Source of the DNA: Mycolicibacterium sarraceniae
GTDB taxonomy: Bacteria > Actinomycetota > Actinomycetes > Mycobacteriales > Mycobacteriaceae
Direction of reading: 5' to 3'
Assembly (NCBI RefSeq): GCF_010731875.1
Contig: NZ_AP022595.1
Span: forward strand, 4,650,001 to 4,714,000
Length of the DNA: 64,000 nt
Shown: positions 26,574 to 35,335 of the stretch, one piece after another
Layout: each line of letters opens with the position of its first letter
Position numbering within the stretch: the first letter of the stretch is position 1
Made by a program: the position numbers and the translations under genes
Notes under the pieces: model-generated
Databases searched by the model: none
The model's input: the letters and a program-made list of their open reading frames with translations, nothing else
Told to the model about the DNA's origin: nothing

Positions 26574-26671
26574 ACTAATGCGGGTTTGAGACTCGCCACA
26601 AAGGTTGGCCGCAGCCCTGATCGCGCGCGTGAGGTCAGACACCGGGACTTGCCAGCGCAGGGCATCCTGAG

Positions 26672-27667
26672 GTGATGGTCAATGTTGGTGAACAGGTTGC
26701 CGCGGTCTACGCTCAGTTCGCCGACCGGCAAGCACGCGGCAGCTCGCCAAGCCTGGAATCGTGGGCGCGAACAGTGGTCGAAGACCCGGAGGTCCGCATT
26801 CGTTTGGCTGAACTGCCAGAAGGGAAGCGGCAACCGAACCTGGTGTTCGCTTGTCTGCGCTGGCACGGTGCCCGACCCGGGGACGCGGATTCCCTGCGAG
26901 ACGGCGTGCTGGGCCACTGGGACCGGCTACGCACCACAATTCTGAAGCGCTCTACCCAAACCAACGAGCCCGCACGATGCGCCGTCTTGCTCCCACTCAT
27001 GCATCAGATATCGGGCCCCATCGCTCTGATCGAAATCGGCGCCGCCGCTGGGCTGTGCCTCATCCCCGACCACTACAGCTATCGCTATTCCGACAGCACC
27101 ATCGTCCACCCACCCACTGGCCCATCGCCGGTCGTCATCGGTTGCCAGGTCACCGCCGGTACCCTGCCGCCACAGCTCGCCACCCCCGACATTGTGTGGC
27201 GAGCCGGATTAGACCTCAACCCACTCAACGCCTCCGACCCAGACACCGCTGCCTGGTTGACGACGCTGATCTGGCCGGAGCACGACGAGCGACGCACCCG
27301 GCTGCTGGCAGCATTGGACGCGGCTGCGAACGTGTCGATACGCATCGATCGTGCTGACCTACGCAACGGACTAGCCGCGCTCCTGGCAGAGGTGCCCTCC
27401 GGGGTGACCGCCGTCATCCAGCACTCCGCCACCCTGGCCTACCTCTCAGCAGAAGATCGACGTCGCACCTCCGCGATCATCGCTGACAGCGGTGCCCGCT
27501 GGATCAGCTTCGAAAGCCGCGACGTGATCGCCCTCACGGCTGCTATTCCCGAATCATCCGGTCCCAGAGACCTTTTCGTCGCAGCTCTAGACCGCACGCC
27601 ACAGGCCACCGCATCCGGCCACGGCGACACCATGGCAGTCCTGGATGTACCAAAGCCCACCACCTAA
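26672..27667 (+). CDS. DUF2332 domain protein
   Basis: This protein has about 331 residues. The family hallmark IALIEIGAAAGLCLIPDHYSYRY is at residues ~117-139, followed by AGLDLNPLNASDPDTAAWLTTLIWPEHDERR and the C-terminal sequence VIQHSATLAYLSAEDR...WISFE. DUF2332 proteins are actinobacterial, cytoplasmic, of unknown function; the EIGAxAGLxL motif resembles a SAM-binding glycine loop, which is inference only. The start is GTG 26672 or ATG 26675. It has no operon partner. Confidence 0.88.
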   Translation: MMVNVGEQVAAVYAQFADRQARGSSPSLESWARTVVEDPEVRIRLAELPEGKRQPNLVFACLRWHGARPGDADSLRDGVLGHWDRLRTTILKRSTQTNEPARCAVLLPLMHQISGPIALIEIGAAAGLCLIPDHYSYRYSDSTIVHPPTGPSPVVIGCQVTAGTLPPQLATPDIVWRAGLDLNPLNASDPDTAAWLTTLIWPEHDERRTRLLAALDAAANVSIRIDRADLRNGLAALLAEVPSGVTAVIQHSATLAYLSAEDRRRTSAIIADSGARWISFESRDVIALTAAIPESSGPRDLFVAALDRTPQATASGHGDTMAVLDVPKPTT

Positions 27668-27781
27668 TAGCATCGACGACGCCGGGTGGCACGGCAACAC
27701 TGGGGCGGATGGATCAGGCTCGCCAGTGATCTTTGTGAGCAACACACGAATTCGGTCGTTTATCCATAGCCAGCAGTGGAT

Positions 27782-27871
27782 TTACATCCGGACAAGCGCA
27801 AAGAGCACGCATGCCACGACGATCCCGACCGTGACCGCGACTGCTGCCCACTTGACCTGGTGGTGCCGCAT
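27782..27871 (-). CDS. Predicted 29-residue single-span membrane peptide
   Basis: A short minus-strand frame begins 14 bases after the stop of the ferric-reductase-like gene and encodes MRHHQVKW, then a hydrophobic run AAVAVTVGIVVACVLFALV, then RM and a TAA stop. Residues 8-27 would form one transmembrane helix. An AGAGAGG lies about ten bases upstream of the ATG. Charged residues flank the helix (R, H, H, K before; R after). It could be an accessory subunit of the neighbouring flavocytochrome. I know no family for it. Confidence 0.55.
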   Translation of the reverse strand: MRHHQVKWAAVAVTVGIVVACVLFALVRM

Positions 27872-27885
27872 CGAGGAGCGCCTCT

Positions 27886-29226
27886 CTAGACGAAGTTGAA
27901 GTGCTCGGTGTGGACGCGGTCGGCGGGCACGGCCATGGCGCCGAGGGCATCCGCCATCGCATCCTGTAGTGCACCGGGACCACAGATGAAATATTGCAGG
28001 GTCTGATACCTGGCGGGCAACCGCATGCGTAGCGTTTCCTCGGAGATGAAGCCGCGATCACCGCTCCAGTCCGGCTCAGGATCGGCAACCACGTACCAGA
28101 CAGACAGCTCCAATTCGCTTGCCAGCTCGTCGATTTCCTCGCTGAAGGCCGCCGCGGCGAGACTGTTGACACCGTAGAACAAGTGACAGGGCCGCCGATC
28201 CCCACGCGCCGCGAGCGTGCGCAGCATGCTCATGATCGGCGAGATCCCCACGCCACCGGCGATGAAAGCGAAGCCCGGACCCTCGTTGCGGTCCGGCGAG
28301 AAGACTCCGTGCGGTCCATCGATATAGGCACGGGTGCCGGGTTGAATACCGGCCAAGGTCGTGGTGAAGTCGCCCAACGACTTGATAGCCATCTGCAGAG
28401 CTGATGGGTCATCGCCGTTGGAGGAGAACGAGAACGGATGTTGCGTCAGCGAGAAAGGTGACCGATTCATTGACAGCCAGCCGAACTGGCCGGGCGCGAA
28501 GGTGAAGCCGGCGTGGTTGACCGGTTTGAAGGTAATGGTGCTGATCCCACCACGCTCTGCGACCACTGAGTCGACTGTCCACGGGTGCCGCATGCGAATG
28601 GCGGGCCTGATGATCCGCACCCAGACGAAAACGCCCAGCAGGGCCGCGCTCATCACTATCCAGAGCCCGCGCTTCCACGGGCGGTCGATGTAATAGTTGA
28701 TCAGCTCGACATGCACGACTGCTGCGATGATCGCCACCGCTGAGGCCACGAGGTGAATGGCATGCCAGGTCTCATAGGAGATCCGCAGGCGGACCCGCCA
28801 GACCGATGTGACGATGATCCCGAGAAGGCACAGGATGGCCAGGCTGCCGAAGCGCCCCGCCCACGGGGCCGTCCACGGGATGATCCGTTCGATGTAGCTG
28901 GGATCAACCAGGACGATAAGTAGCAACGGGTGCGCGAACACCAACGCCGTTCCCGCATAACCCATGTAGCGGTGGAAGGCGACCAACGCATCTTCGCCGA
29001 ACGGGGCGGCCACCATCTTGATCCGGGCGACGAGAATCAGCTGCATCCCCATCATGGACAACCCGACAAAGCCGAGCGCGGCTGCGAACTCCCGCCAGAA
29101 GCCGCGACGCTGATCGGCGACGCCGATAGCGGCGAATGCCAGCGGGAACATCGCAACGGCTACGTAGAGTCCGAACCACAGCGATCCCCGGACCGCGACC
29201 CGAATCATCGGAAAACCGTCATTCAC
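27886..29226 (-). CDS. Ferric-reductase-like transmembrane flavocytochrome (FNR type)
   Basis: This protein has about 446 residues from GTG 29226; the frame is open to 29286. Six hydrophobic segments occupy the first ~220 residues, with paired histidines for haem in LVAFHRYMGYAG..LVFAHPLLL and SYETWHAIHLVAS..VVHVEL, as in ferric reductase-like domains. The C-terminal half is an FAD/NAD(P)H module: FAPGQFGWLSM, HPFSFSSNGDD (FAD), FIAGGVGISPIMSMLRTL (nucleotide), YFICGPGALQDAMADAL and terminal HTEHFNF. It would pass electrons from NAD(P)H through FAD and haem to an external acceptor. Followed by a tiny membrane-peptide gene. Confidence 0.88.
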   Translation of the reverse strand: MNDGFPMIRVAVRGSLWFGLYVAVAMFPLAFAAIGVADQRRGFWREFAAALGFVGLSMMGMQLILVARIKMVAAPFGEDALVAFHRYMGYAGTALVFAHPLLLIVLVDPSYIERIIPWTAPWAGRFGSLAILCLLGIIVTSVWRVRLRISYETWHAIHLVASAVAIIAAVVHVELINYYIDRPWKRGLWIVMSAALLGVFVWVRIIRPAIRMRHPWTVDSVVAERGGISTITFKPVNHAGFTFAPGQFGWLSMNRSPFSLTQHPFSFSSNGDDPSALQMAIKSLGDFTTTLAGIQPGTRAYIDGPHGVFSPDRNEGPGFAFIAGGVGISPIMSMLRTLAARGDRRPCHLFYGVNSLAAAAFSEEIDELASELELSVWYVVADPEPDWSGDRGFISEETLRMRLPARYQTLQYFICGPGALQDAMADALGAMAVPADRVHTEHFNFV

Positions 29227-29454
29227 CTGCCCGCCAGCATTCCAAGTCGCACGCTTCGGTCTACCACATCTCTGTGGCTCCCGCACCGCTGATTCAGCGA
29301 TGGCGCCTCGCCGTCAGCAATGCGACCGCCGTTACCTCCCAGCATTGTGTTCTGTCCCCTTTTCGGGGGACGGCTGCCTTCGGGATGGACGCACGTTGGC
29401 CTTCGGAGCCCCACCTGGACACTGTGAAGCTCGCGTCAGATAATTCTCGGCTCC

Positions 29455-29481
29455 CACTTCCGTTGAGCAATAACGGAAGTG
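29455..29481. promoter_or_regulatory. 10-7-10 inverted repeat, probable operator
   Basis: CACTTCCGTT, seven bases (GAGCAAT), then AACGGAAGTG forms a perfect 10-bp inverted repeat. It lies 46 bases upstream of the interrupted lipoprotein gene and in the divergent gap with the ferric-reductase-like gene. No T-tract follows, so it is more like a regulator site than a terminator. Confidence 0.6.
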
Positions 29482-29667
29482 ACACAAACTTGGCTGGCGT
29501 TGACCGGACTATGCTGAGAGGCAAAACGTGAGAAGGCGTGCTTTCATCGCAAGTGGCGCAGGGGCGGTCGCGGGGCTGACCGCCTTGGCCGGATGTGCAG
29601 ACCGGTCTCCTCATCCATCCGCGGCCAACACTCCGACTGTGGTTCCCCCGAAATCGTGGAGGGTTTC

Positions 29668-30624
29668 CTATGCCGCTTCCGGCTTGGTCTTGGATTCCCT
29701 GATCTCATAGTTGACGGGCGATAGCCCGTCGGCGGCACTGTGCCGGCGTTGGTGATTGTAGAAGGTATAGCACCAGTCGATAACTACCGCCTGCGCATGA
29801 AAGGTATCACGGAACTGATTGCGGGACAACACTTCCCATTCCAGCGAGGAGAAGAACGCCTCCGCGGCGGCATTATCGAAACACGATCCGACCCGACCCA
29901 TCGACTGGCGAATCCCCACGGTGCGGCACAGCGTGGTGAACGCCTTCGCCGTGTAGGTGCTGCCGCGGTCAGTGTGGAAAATGACCCGCTCGGACTCCTC
30001 GTCCCGCCAGATCGCTTGGCGGCCGCCGCGGGCGGCCACGGCCATCGTGATCGCCGCACAGGCCAACTCGGCATCCGGATGCAGGCCCATCGCCGCGCCT
30101 AGCAACCGGCGGCTGTAGAGATCGATCACGGTAGCCAGATACAACTTCTGCCCGCACTCGGTGGGAATCTCAGTCATGTCACCGACCCACTTCAGGTTCG
30201 GCGCAGCCGCAGTGAAGTCCCGTTTAACCAGGTCAGGGAACTTCGGTGCCGTCTTGTCCTGCTTAGTCAACCCATTGCGGCGCTTGATACGGCGCGCCAC
30301 CAAACCCTGGCGGCGCATCGAATCGGCCACCGTCTTCTCCGACACTTCCCAGCCCAGATCGCGCAGGTCAGCGATCAGCCGCGGCGATCCATGCAACCCT
30401 CTGGCCGCCGTGAACGCCGACGCGACCGCGGCATCGAGCTGCGCGCGACGCCGATCGGTGTCAGTGTGCAACCCATCGGCATTGCCCGCGCGAGCGATCC
30501 ACTTGTAGAACCACGACACGCTCACACCCAACAACACACACGTAAATGCATGTGGCACTCGGTATTTGGTCCTCTGGTCGGCAATGAAACGTGCCACGCT
30601 CACTTCGTCGCCTCCTTCACCCAC
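29668..30624 (-). CDS. IS3-family transposase OrfB (DDE integrase core)
   Basis: This frame spans about 318 codons. Motifs: YRVPHAFTCVLLGVSVSWFYKW, LHGSPRLIADLRDLGWEVSEK, first catalytic Asp in WVGDMTEI, second in IFHTDRGSTYTA, Glu in AAAEAFFSSLEWE, and YNHQRRHSAADGLSP at the end. It overlaps orfA by 25 bp in the other frame. A GAAGGAGG sequence just upstream of a GTG near 30603 could allow direct initiation, while IS3 elements also commonly make an OrfAB fusion by -1 frameshifting. Confidence 0.93.
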   Translation of the reverse strand: MGEGGDEVSVARFIADQRTKYRVPHAFTCVLLGVSVSWFYKWIARAGNADGLHTDTDRRRAQLDAAVASAFTAARGLHGSPRLIADLRDLGWEVSEKTVADSMRRQGLVARRIKRRNGLTKQDKTAPKFPDLVKRDFTAAAPNLKWVGDMTEIPTECGQKLYLATVIDLYSRRLLGAAMGLHPDAELACAAITMAVAARGGRQAIWRDEESERVIFHTDRGSTYTAKAFTTLCRTVGIRQSMGRVGSCFDNAAAEAFFSSLEWEVLSRNQFRDTFHAQAVVIDWCYTFYNHQRRHSAADGLSPVNYEIRESKTKPEAA

Positions 30625-30890
30625 AGGACCACCGATCGCTTGAGGACATCACGCTCCATCCGCAACTCGGCGTTCTCGCTGCGCAGACGCTTGAGCTCGG
30701 CCAGGTCATCGCGGGTCAACTCCCCACGACCCTCCCGTGCCTCACGGTCCTGAGTGACCCAATTACCCAGAGTGCCCTCGTGAACCCCCAGATCCCGAGC
30801 CACCTGCGCGATCGACTTACCCGTCTCACGCACGATCCGAACAGCCCCCTCACGGAACTCCCGGTCGTACTTCTTCCGTTTCTCTGACAT
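30600..30890 (-). CDS. IS3-family transposase OrfA
   Basis: The 96 residues start MSEKRKKYDREFREGAVRIV and have a HTH (SIAQVARDLGVHEGTLGNWV) and a C-terminal leucine-zipper-like helix (LAELKRLRSENAELRMERDVLKR). OrfA binds the IS termini and multimerises. The stop at 30600 lies inside the start region of orfB. Both genes are intact, so the element may still be mobile. Confidence 0.93.
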   Translation of the reverse strand: MSEKRKKYDREFREGAVRIVRETGKSIAQVARDLGVHEGTLGNWVTQDREAREGRGELTRDDLAELKRLRSENAELRMERDVLKRSVVLWVKEATK

Positions 30891-31099
30891 CGCTACTCCT
30901 TATAGCTGATGCCTCCACGGTCCCGGGGGAAGGCCAGACACCCGTCTCCGACGACCAGATGGCCGCCACAATCGCCAAGCTGCGCGCACAGTACAACGCC
31001 CAATTCGATCCCGACTACGTCGAGCATGCCGTCCTACCGTGGTATCTGAACGTCAGTGGGTATCGAGTGACGGATGGTAGCGAGCCCCGGCGTCGATGG

Positions 31100-31500
31100 C
31101 TATAGCGCCTGCCCATCGGCCGCGGTGTAGGCCCGCCAACCGCCGAACCGGGTGATCTCCCGTTGACCCTCGACCAGTGCCGGTTCACCGATCACGCCCA
31201 ATACTGTCGACCCGTCGTCGAGGGTGACTTTTCCGATCGACAGCCCGGGCGGCTCGGCCAGCAGGATTCCGGCCAGGCCCGCGGCGGGCACTGACCACAC
31301 CTCAACCGCGACCCCGACCCCCGAGCCGTCGGTGACTCTGATCATCGCGGGATGGTCGTCATTGATCGTCCACAGCCGATACACCGCTTCGGTGGTGGCC
31401 TCCCGGATAAACGTAGCGCCGGCCGCGGCCATGTTCGGGGACAGTTTCAGCCCGCGCATCAACGTGCCGTTGACCGCTAATAGCACTGCCCCACTGCCGG
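31100..31500 (-). pseudogene. Allophanate hydrolase C-terminal-domain-like fragment
   Basis: The reading GAVLLAVNGTLMRGLKL, TTEAVYRLWTINDDHPAMIRV, AEPPGLSIGKVTLDDGSTVLGV and EITRFGGWRAY matches the C-terminal domain of allophanate hydrolase (AtzF) and the related stand-alone proteins. This open frame is continuous with the carbamate-kinase tail just upstream, without a credible start of its own, so it is a fused remnant rather than a normal gene. It ends over the stop of the interrupted lipoprotein gene. Confidence 0.6.
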
Positions 31501-31519
31501 TTTCGTCATCATCCACAGC

Positions 31520-31783
31520 TGTCACTGTAGCGCCGACGATCCGGGTTCCCGAGGTTCCAGCCAGGATCGCCGGGATTTCCTCAGCCGCCCCGATGACGCC
31601 GACGGCCCCTGGCGTCGCGGCCACGAAGTCGGCGACGGCCTAGACCTTGGGTTCCATCGACCCCTTGCCGAACTGGCCGGAGGCGATGTAGTCGCGGGCC
31701 TGCTCGACGGTGATCGTGTCGAGCCACGTCTCGGACGACGTCCCGAACCCCACGGCCACCCGCGGCACGCCGGTGGGAATCAT
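31520..31783 (-). pseudogene. Carbamate kinase C-terminal fragment with nonsense codon
   Basis: VAVGFGTSSETWLDTITVEQARDYIASGQF, then GKGSMEPKV, a TAG, then AVADFVAATPGAVGVIG matches the carbamate kinase tail, where EARxxLAEGQFxxGSMGPKVEAAxxFV is typical. The TAG occupies the place of the Glu codon (GAG) in KVEA, and the frame reads on afterwards. The N-terminal two thirds are missing. Part of a decayed nitrogen-catabolism cluster. Confidence 0.6.
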
Positions 31784-31784
31784 C

Positions 31785-32104
31785 CCCGAGTTCGTGGGCC
31801 AGTAGGCCGGAGGCGTGGGCGATGCCGGTGTTGATGATGGGCAGCATGCGGCGGCTGTTGGCCGTCGCATCGGCCGGGGGCACCGCCACCGAACTGGACG
31901 ATCGCAGGTGAGGCGGCCATAGCACCCGCCGAGCCCGTTGGTTTCGGTGACCGCCGAGTCACCCAGGTCGGCGGCCGCATCGTCGACGGCGTAGCCCGGG
32001 AAGTACAGCCCGTCAACCGGATTGGCGGGCGCTTGGAACCACTGATCGCCCGTGCCGGACGGCTCGGTCCCGAAGTTCACCCCGTTACGGGCAATCACCG
32101 TGAC
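31785..32104 (-). pseudogene. DUF1116 protein fragment, frameshifted
   Basis: VIARNGVNFGTEPSGTGDQWF, GLYFPGYAVDDAAADLGDSAVTETNGLGG and, in other frames, AMAASPAIVQF and MLPIINTGIAHASGLLAHELG match DUF1116 proteins (YlbE family), in which VARNGTEFGIxxSGxGDxWF and DIGDSAITETxGLGG are conserved. At least two frameshifts separate the blocks. DUF1116 genes are usually beside fdrA and carbamate kinase in allantoin/oxamate-type pathways, matching the adjacent remnant. Confidence 0.65.
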
Positions 32105-32109
32105 TATAC

Positions 32110-33410
32110 TGCTGCCCGGTACACCAGGCCGTTCCCGCAGCTCGTGGATCACCAGGCGCAATGGTTCCAGGGTTAGACCGTCGGTTCGGCGCAGATCATC
32201 CAGGATCGCCACGACCGGCCGGTTGGTTGGTTGCCGACCGGTCGATCAGGTCGGCGATGGCACGCGCTGTCCAGAAAGGGCTTTGGCCGTCGTCAGTGAT
32301 GGACTCGTCGGTGTGCCGCAGTGGCGCCAGGGCCCGCAGCCGGCGCGGGTCGGTGGCGGCGAATGAATCGCTGAAGTGACGCAACACCTCGGTCCACGCC
32401 CAGGCCGGCGGTGCGCCGTCGACCTCGGGGCACCGGCCCGCGGCGACCGTCCAGCCCGCAGTACGCAACCCGGCCGCTGCGGCTATGGGGAGACTCGTCT
32501 TACCTGCGCCGGCCTCGCCGCCGACCCACACCACCTCACAACCACCAGATCTCGCCGCCTGCGCGGCATCGGCGATCGCCGTGAGTTCCGCGGAGCGGCC
32601 ACGTGTCGAGGTCGACTCGGCGAGGGCCGGTGGCTCAATCGGAGCCTGAGGGGACGCCGCGGACTGCAGTTCGTCGGCATCGAGATGCGCGGCGTCGCTG
32701 AGGGTGTCGCGCTCGAGTTTGCGCGATGTGGGACCAGGTTCCAGCCCCAGCTCCACGGAAAGGTGAATACGGTTGCTGCGCAACGCTTCCAGTGCGTCAG
32801 CCTGACGACCGGCCCGGTGTAGTGCGGTGGCCAGGATGGCGGTCGCACCTTCTCTGGTCGGGTGTTCGCGGACGACCTGTTCCAGCCGCCCGATGACGGA
32901 ACTCGCGTGACCCACGGCGAGTTCAGCCGAGGCCAGCAATTCGATTGCAGCAATTCGCAATTCGCTGAGGCGGGCAATCTCGGCGATGACCCGTGCGGCG
33001 TCGGTCACCTCAGCGTGAAGTTCGCCGGCCCAGCTGTTCAGGGCCACTACGATGACGTCGGCCCGCCGCTGCGGGTCAGGCTCGGATGGTGCCGCGCGGA
33101 TCTGTTCGTCGAAACACCACCCGTCGACGGCATCGGTGCGCAGCTGTAAGCGATACCCCGGCGAGCGCGATCGGGCTCGAGCACCCGCCGTGAGTGCGAC
33201 ACGTAGGCCTGCAGCGCAGAGAACGCTTTCGGTGGCGGTTCGCCGTGCCAGAGGTCCTCGACGAGCCGGTCGACCGACACCACGTGCCCTTGCGCCAGGA
33301 ACTGCCGCGCCAGCAGGGAACGCTGTCGCGGTCCGCCCAGCTCCGCTGGCGCCGCCCCCCGCCAGGCCCGCACGGATCCCAATGCGGCAACCCGAACAGG
33401 TTGCCGATGA
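32110..33410 (-). pseudogene. SARP-family regulator, frameshifted and truncated
   Basis: The winged-helix DNA-binding part (GSVRAWRG, LGGPRQRSLLARQFLAQGHVVSVDRLVEDLWHGEPPPKAFSALQAYVSHSRRVLEPDRA) is in one frame. Near 33155 the frame changes to the BTAD domain (GYRLQLRTDAVDGW, AHASSVIGRLE and TALHRAGRQADALEAL regions) and an ATPase with Walker A GGEAGAGKTSL. A second shift near 32200 restores the Walker B-like VAILDDLRRTDGLTLE. It then fuses into a DUF1116 remnant. This was an AfsR/EmbR-like activator, now inactive. Confidence 0.75.
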
Positions 33411-33467
33411 GGTGCCGCAATGATGAAACGGCCCTAACTGCTAGCGTCCGGATGATGGAGATTCGGA

Positions 33468-34214
33468 ATGTCTGACCTGGTCCTTTACGAGGTCATCGAT
33501 CGCGTCGCGCTGATCACCGTCAACGACCCCGATCGGCGCAACGCCGTCACCGACGCCATGTCGCAGCAGTTGCGCGCGGCCGTCGAGGCTGCCGAAGCCG
33601 AGGCCACTGCCGTCGTCATCACGGGCGCGGGCAAAGCCTTCTGCGCAGGCGCTGACCTGTCCGCCCTCGGTGCCGCCGCTAAGGAAGGGCTCGAACGGAT
33701 CTACGCCGGCTTCATGGCGGTGGGCCGCTGCGCCCTGCCGACCGTCGCGGCGGTCAACGGTGCCGCCGTGGGTGCCGGACTGAACCTGGCTCTGGCGGCC
33801 GATGTCCGGATCGCCGGGCCGCACGCGCTCTTCGATCCGCGGTTCCAGAAGCTCGGCATCCATCCCGGCGGCGGCGCCACCTGGATGCTGCAGCGCGCGG
33901 TCGGTCCGCAGGTGGCCCGAGCGGCCCTGTTGTTCGGCATGCGCTTCGATGCCGAGGCGGCCGTACGGCACGGGCTCGCGCTGGCCGTCGCTGAGGATCC
34001 CGTCGCCGCCGCGCTGGAACTGGCAGCGGGACCGGCAGCCGCCCCACGCGAGGTCGTCCTTGCCACCAAGGCCTCGATGCGGGCGACCGCCATCCCCGGG
34101 TTCCTGGACACCGATCACCACGAGGCGGCCAAGGACATCGAGCTCGGCCCGCAAGCCACCTCGATCGAATCGCCGGAATTCAAGGCCCGGCTGGCCGCCG
34201 CACAACGCCGCTGA
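33468..34214 (+). CDS. Enoyl-CoA hydratase/isomerase family protein
   Basis: This 248-residue crotonase-fold protein reads [39 protein letters not shown] (first oxyanion-hole segment), [24 protein letters not shown] (second) and [20 protein letters not shown]. The Glu pair of canonical hydratases is not conserved: LGIHPGGG occupies the position of the second Glu region (GLxPExG), so it may be an isomerase or specialised hydratase. ATG 33468 has a weak ribosome site. It stands alone between a decayed cluster and an ArsR stub. Confidence 0.88.
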   Translation: MSDLVLYEVIDRVALITVNDPDRRNAVTDAMSQQLRAAVEAAEAEATAVVITGAGKAFCAGADLSALGAAAKEGLERIYAGFMAVGRCALPTVAAVNGAAVGAGLNLALAADVRIAGPHALFDPRFQKLGIHPGGGATWMLQRAVGPQVARAALLFGMRFDAEAAVRHGLALAVAEDPVAAALELAAGPAAAPREVVLATKASMRATAIPGFLDTDHHEAAKDIELGPQATSIESPEFKARLAAAQRR

Positions 34215-34259
34215 ACTGGATCATTGCATTAGGCAGGTAAATGCCTGCACGATCAGATC

Positions 34260-34352
34260 GTGGACGCAGACGCGGTCTTCAAAGCGCTGGCCGACCCTGG
34301 CCGGCGGCGCTTGCTGGACATGCTTCGCGAGCGTGCGGGACTGACGCACTGA
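34260..34352 (+). pseudogene. ArsR-family regulator N-terminal stub
   Basis: A 30-codon frame from GTG 34260 reads MDADAVFKALADPGRRRLLD, then MLRERAGLTH and stop. This is the start of an ArsR/SmtB-type regulator (xxFKALADPTRRRLLDxLRE); the HTH that should follow is gone. It stops inside three tandem copies of an 8-bp unit (CTGACGCA) at 34341-34364, directly before a 25-bp repeat. Confidence 0.65.
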
Positions 34353-34357
34353 CGCAC

Positions 34358-34382
34358 TGACGCCGAGCGTGCAGGTTGTTGG
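34358..34382 (+). repeat. 25-bp flanking repeat, copy A
   Basis: TGACGCCGAGCGTGCAGGTT followed by GTTGG. It matches copy B (35333-35357) at 24 of 25 positions in the same orientation, and the two bracket the DUF559 gene. The ArsR stub just before it contains a related GCGAGCGTGCGGG. Confidence 0.75.
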
Positions 34383-34477
34383 CGTTCGGAGACTGGTTGG
34401 TCGACAAGAGGCTGCACGCACGACGGTACTGGGGATAGCCGCATTCGTCTGACGCCCGGTTCGGCAACGGTATTGGC

Positions 34478-35335
34478 GTGGACGACCAGCCGTTCCTCGG
34501 GAGACAGGCCTTGGGCAACGGCCTCGTCACCGACTACCAGCTGCGCACCCACTATCGCGCGGTGTACCGCAACGTGTACCTGGCCAATGACTTGCCGTTG
34601 ACAGCGCTACGCCGCGCTCGGGCGGCCTGGTTATTCGCCGGCCCGGAGGTTGTGCTGGCCGGACTGTCGGCGGCCGCGATCCATGGCACAAAATGGTTGA
34701 GCGGGACCGCGCCCGCGGAGATTATCCGCGTCAACCGGCACACTCCATCGGGCCTGCTCGCGCATTCGGATGAGGTCGCCGACCACGACGTCTGTGTTCG
34801 GCGGGGTATGCGGGTCACTACCGCTGCGCGTACCGCATTCGACATCGGACGCCGGCTTAGGACGCACGAAGCCGTGCCGTTGCTCGATGCGCTGATGAAC
34901 GCCACAGGACTCAAGCCCGCCGGCATCCTGGCCATCGCCGACGCGAACCCGGGTGTGCGGGGCGTCCGTCGCCTCCGCGCAGCACTGAAGCTGGCCGACG
35001 GCGGGGCTGAATCGCCGCGCGAAACGACGCTTCGCCTGCTTCTCGTCAGTGCCGGCTTGCCGCCGCCGGAGACGCAGATCGAGTTCTACGACGACTACGG
35101 CGACGCGATGATCCGCGTCGACATGGGTTGGCGGAGATGGAAGGTCGCGGTCGAATACGACGGCGTGCAGCACTGGGCTGACGGCAGACAGCGGGCCTGG
35201 GACATCGACCGCATCGCGATTCTGGATTCATTGGGGTGGGTGGTGATTCGGGTGAGCGCCGACATGCTCGGGCGGCCCGAGGTCATCATCCGGCGAGGGA
35301 CGGCCAAACTGCGCGCCGCCGGCTGCCCGCTGTGA
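34478..35335 (+). CDS. DUF559 / AbiEi-like nuclease-fold protein
   Basis: This 285-residue protein begins at GTG 34478. The N-terminal half (TDYQLRTHYRAVYRNVYLAND, LAGLSAAAIHGTKWL, VTTAARTAFDIGRRL) resembles the AbiEi antitoxin-like wing/HTH region. The C-terminal half is DUF559, a Vsr/PD-(D/E)XK-type nuclease fold: ESPRETTLRLLLVSAGLPPPE, then MIRVDMGWRRWKVAVEYDGVQHW and LGWVVIRVSADML, giving an E-D-ExD-like acidic set. Such genes are common solitary elements in mycobacteria; their function is unknown. It is bracketed by two 25-bp repeats, copy B overlapping its stop codon. Confidence 0.85.
   Translation: MDDQPFLGRQALGNGLVTDYQLRTHYRAVYRNVYLANDLPLTALRRARAAWLFAGPEVVLAGLSAAAIHGTKWLSGTAPAEIIRVNRHTPSGLLAHSDEVADHDVCVRRGMRVTTAARTAFDIGRRLRTHEAVPLLDALMNATGLKPAGILAIADANPGVRGVRRLRAALKLADGGAESPRETTLRLLLVSAGLPPPETQIEFYDDYGDAMIRVDMGWRRWKVAVEYDGVQHWADGRQRAWDIDRIAILDSLGWVVIRVSADMLGRPEVIIRRGTAKLRAAGCPL

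Larger units (their letters stand above)
29657..30917 (-). mobile_element. IS3-family insertion sequence, apparently intact
   Basis: This element of about 1.26 kb is bounded by the inverted hexamers TGGAGG (29657) and CCTCCA (to 30917), with the TG...CA termini usual for IS3 elements. It carries orfA and orfB on the minus strand in the standard overlapping arrangement, with both frames uninterrupted. A 2-bp CG on each side may be the target duplication, shorter than usual for the family, so the exact ends could be off by a base or two. It interrupts a lipoprotein gene. Confidence 0.85.
29528..31105 (+). pseudogene. Tat-type lipoprotein gene split by an IS3 element
   Basis: The 5' part (29528-29656) encodes MRRRAFIASGAGAVAGLTAL then AGCADRS, a twin-Arg-like signal with a lipobox (LTALAGC), after an AGAGG ribosome site. 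The 3' part (30918-31105) encodes VPGEGQTPVSDDQMAATIAKL and AQFDPDYVEHAVLPWYLNVSG to a stop at 31103. Removing the element 29657-30917 together with one CG dinucleotide rejoins the two halves in frame (K-S-V-P-G). The full product would be about 105 residues. Its family is unknown to me. Confidence 0.75.

Noticed and set aside
29357..29375. GTCCCC/GGGGAC hairpin
   Set aside because: Short stem without a T-tract; not enough for a terminator or operator.
30600..30624. Programmed frameshift site between orfA and orfB
   Set aside because: Overlap is right for IS3, but I see no classic A6G-type slippery sequence and a ribosome site precedes an orfB GTG, so frameshifting is not claimed.
34341..34364. 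CRISPR-like repeat
   Set aside because: Only three direct 8-bp units without spacers; a simple tandem repeat.
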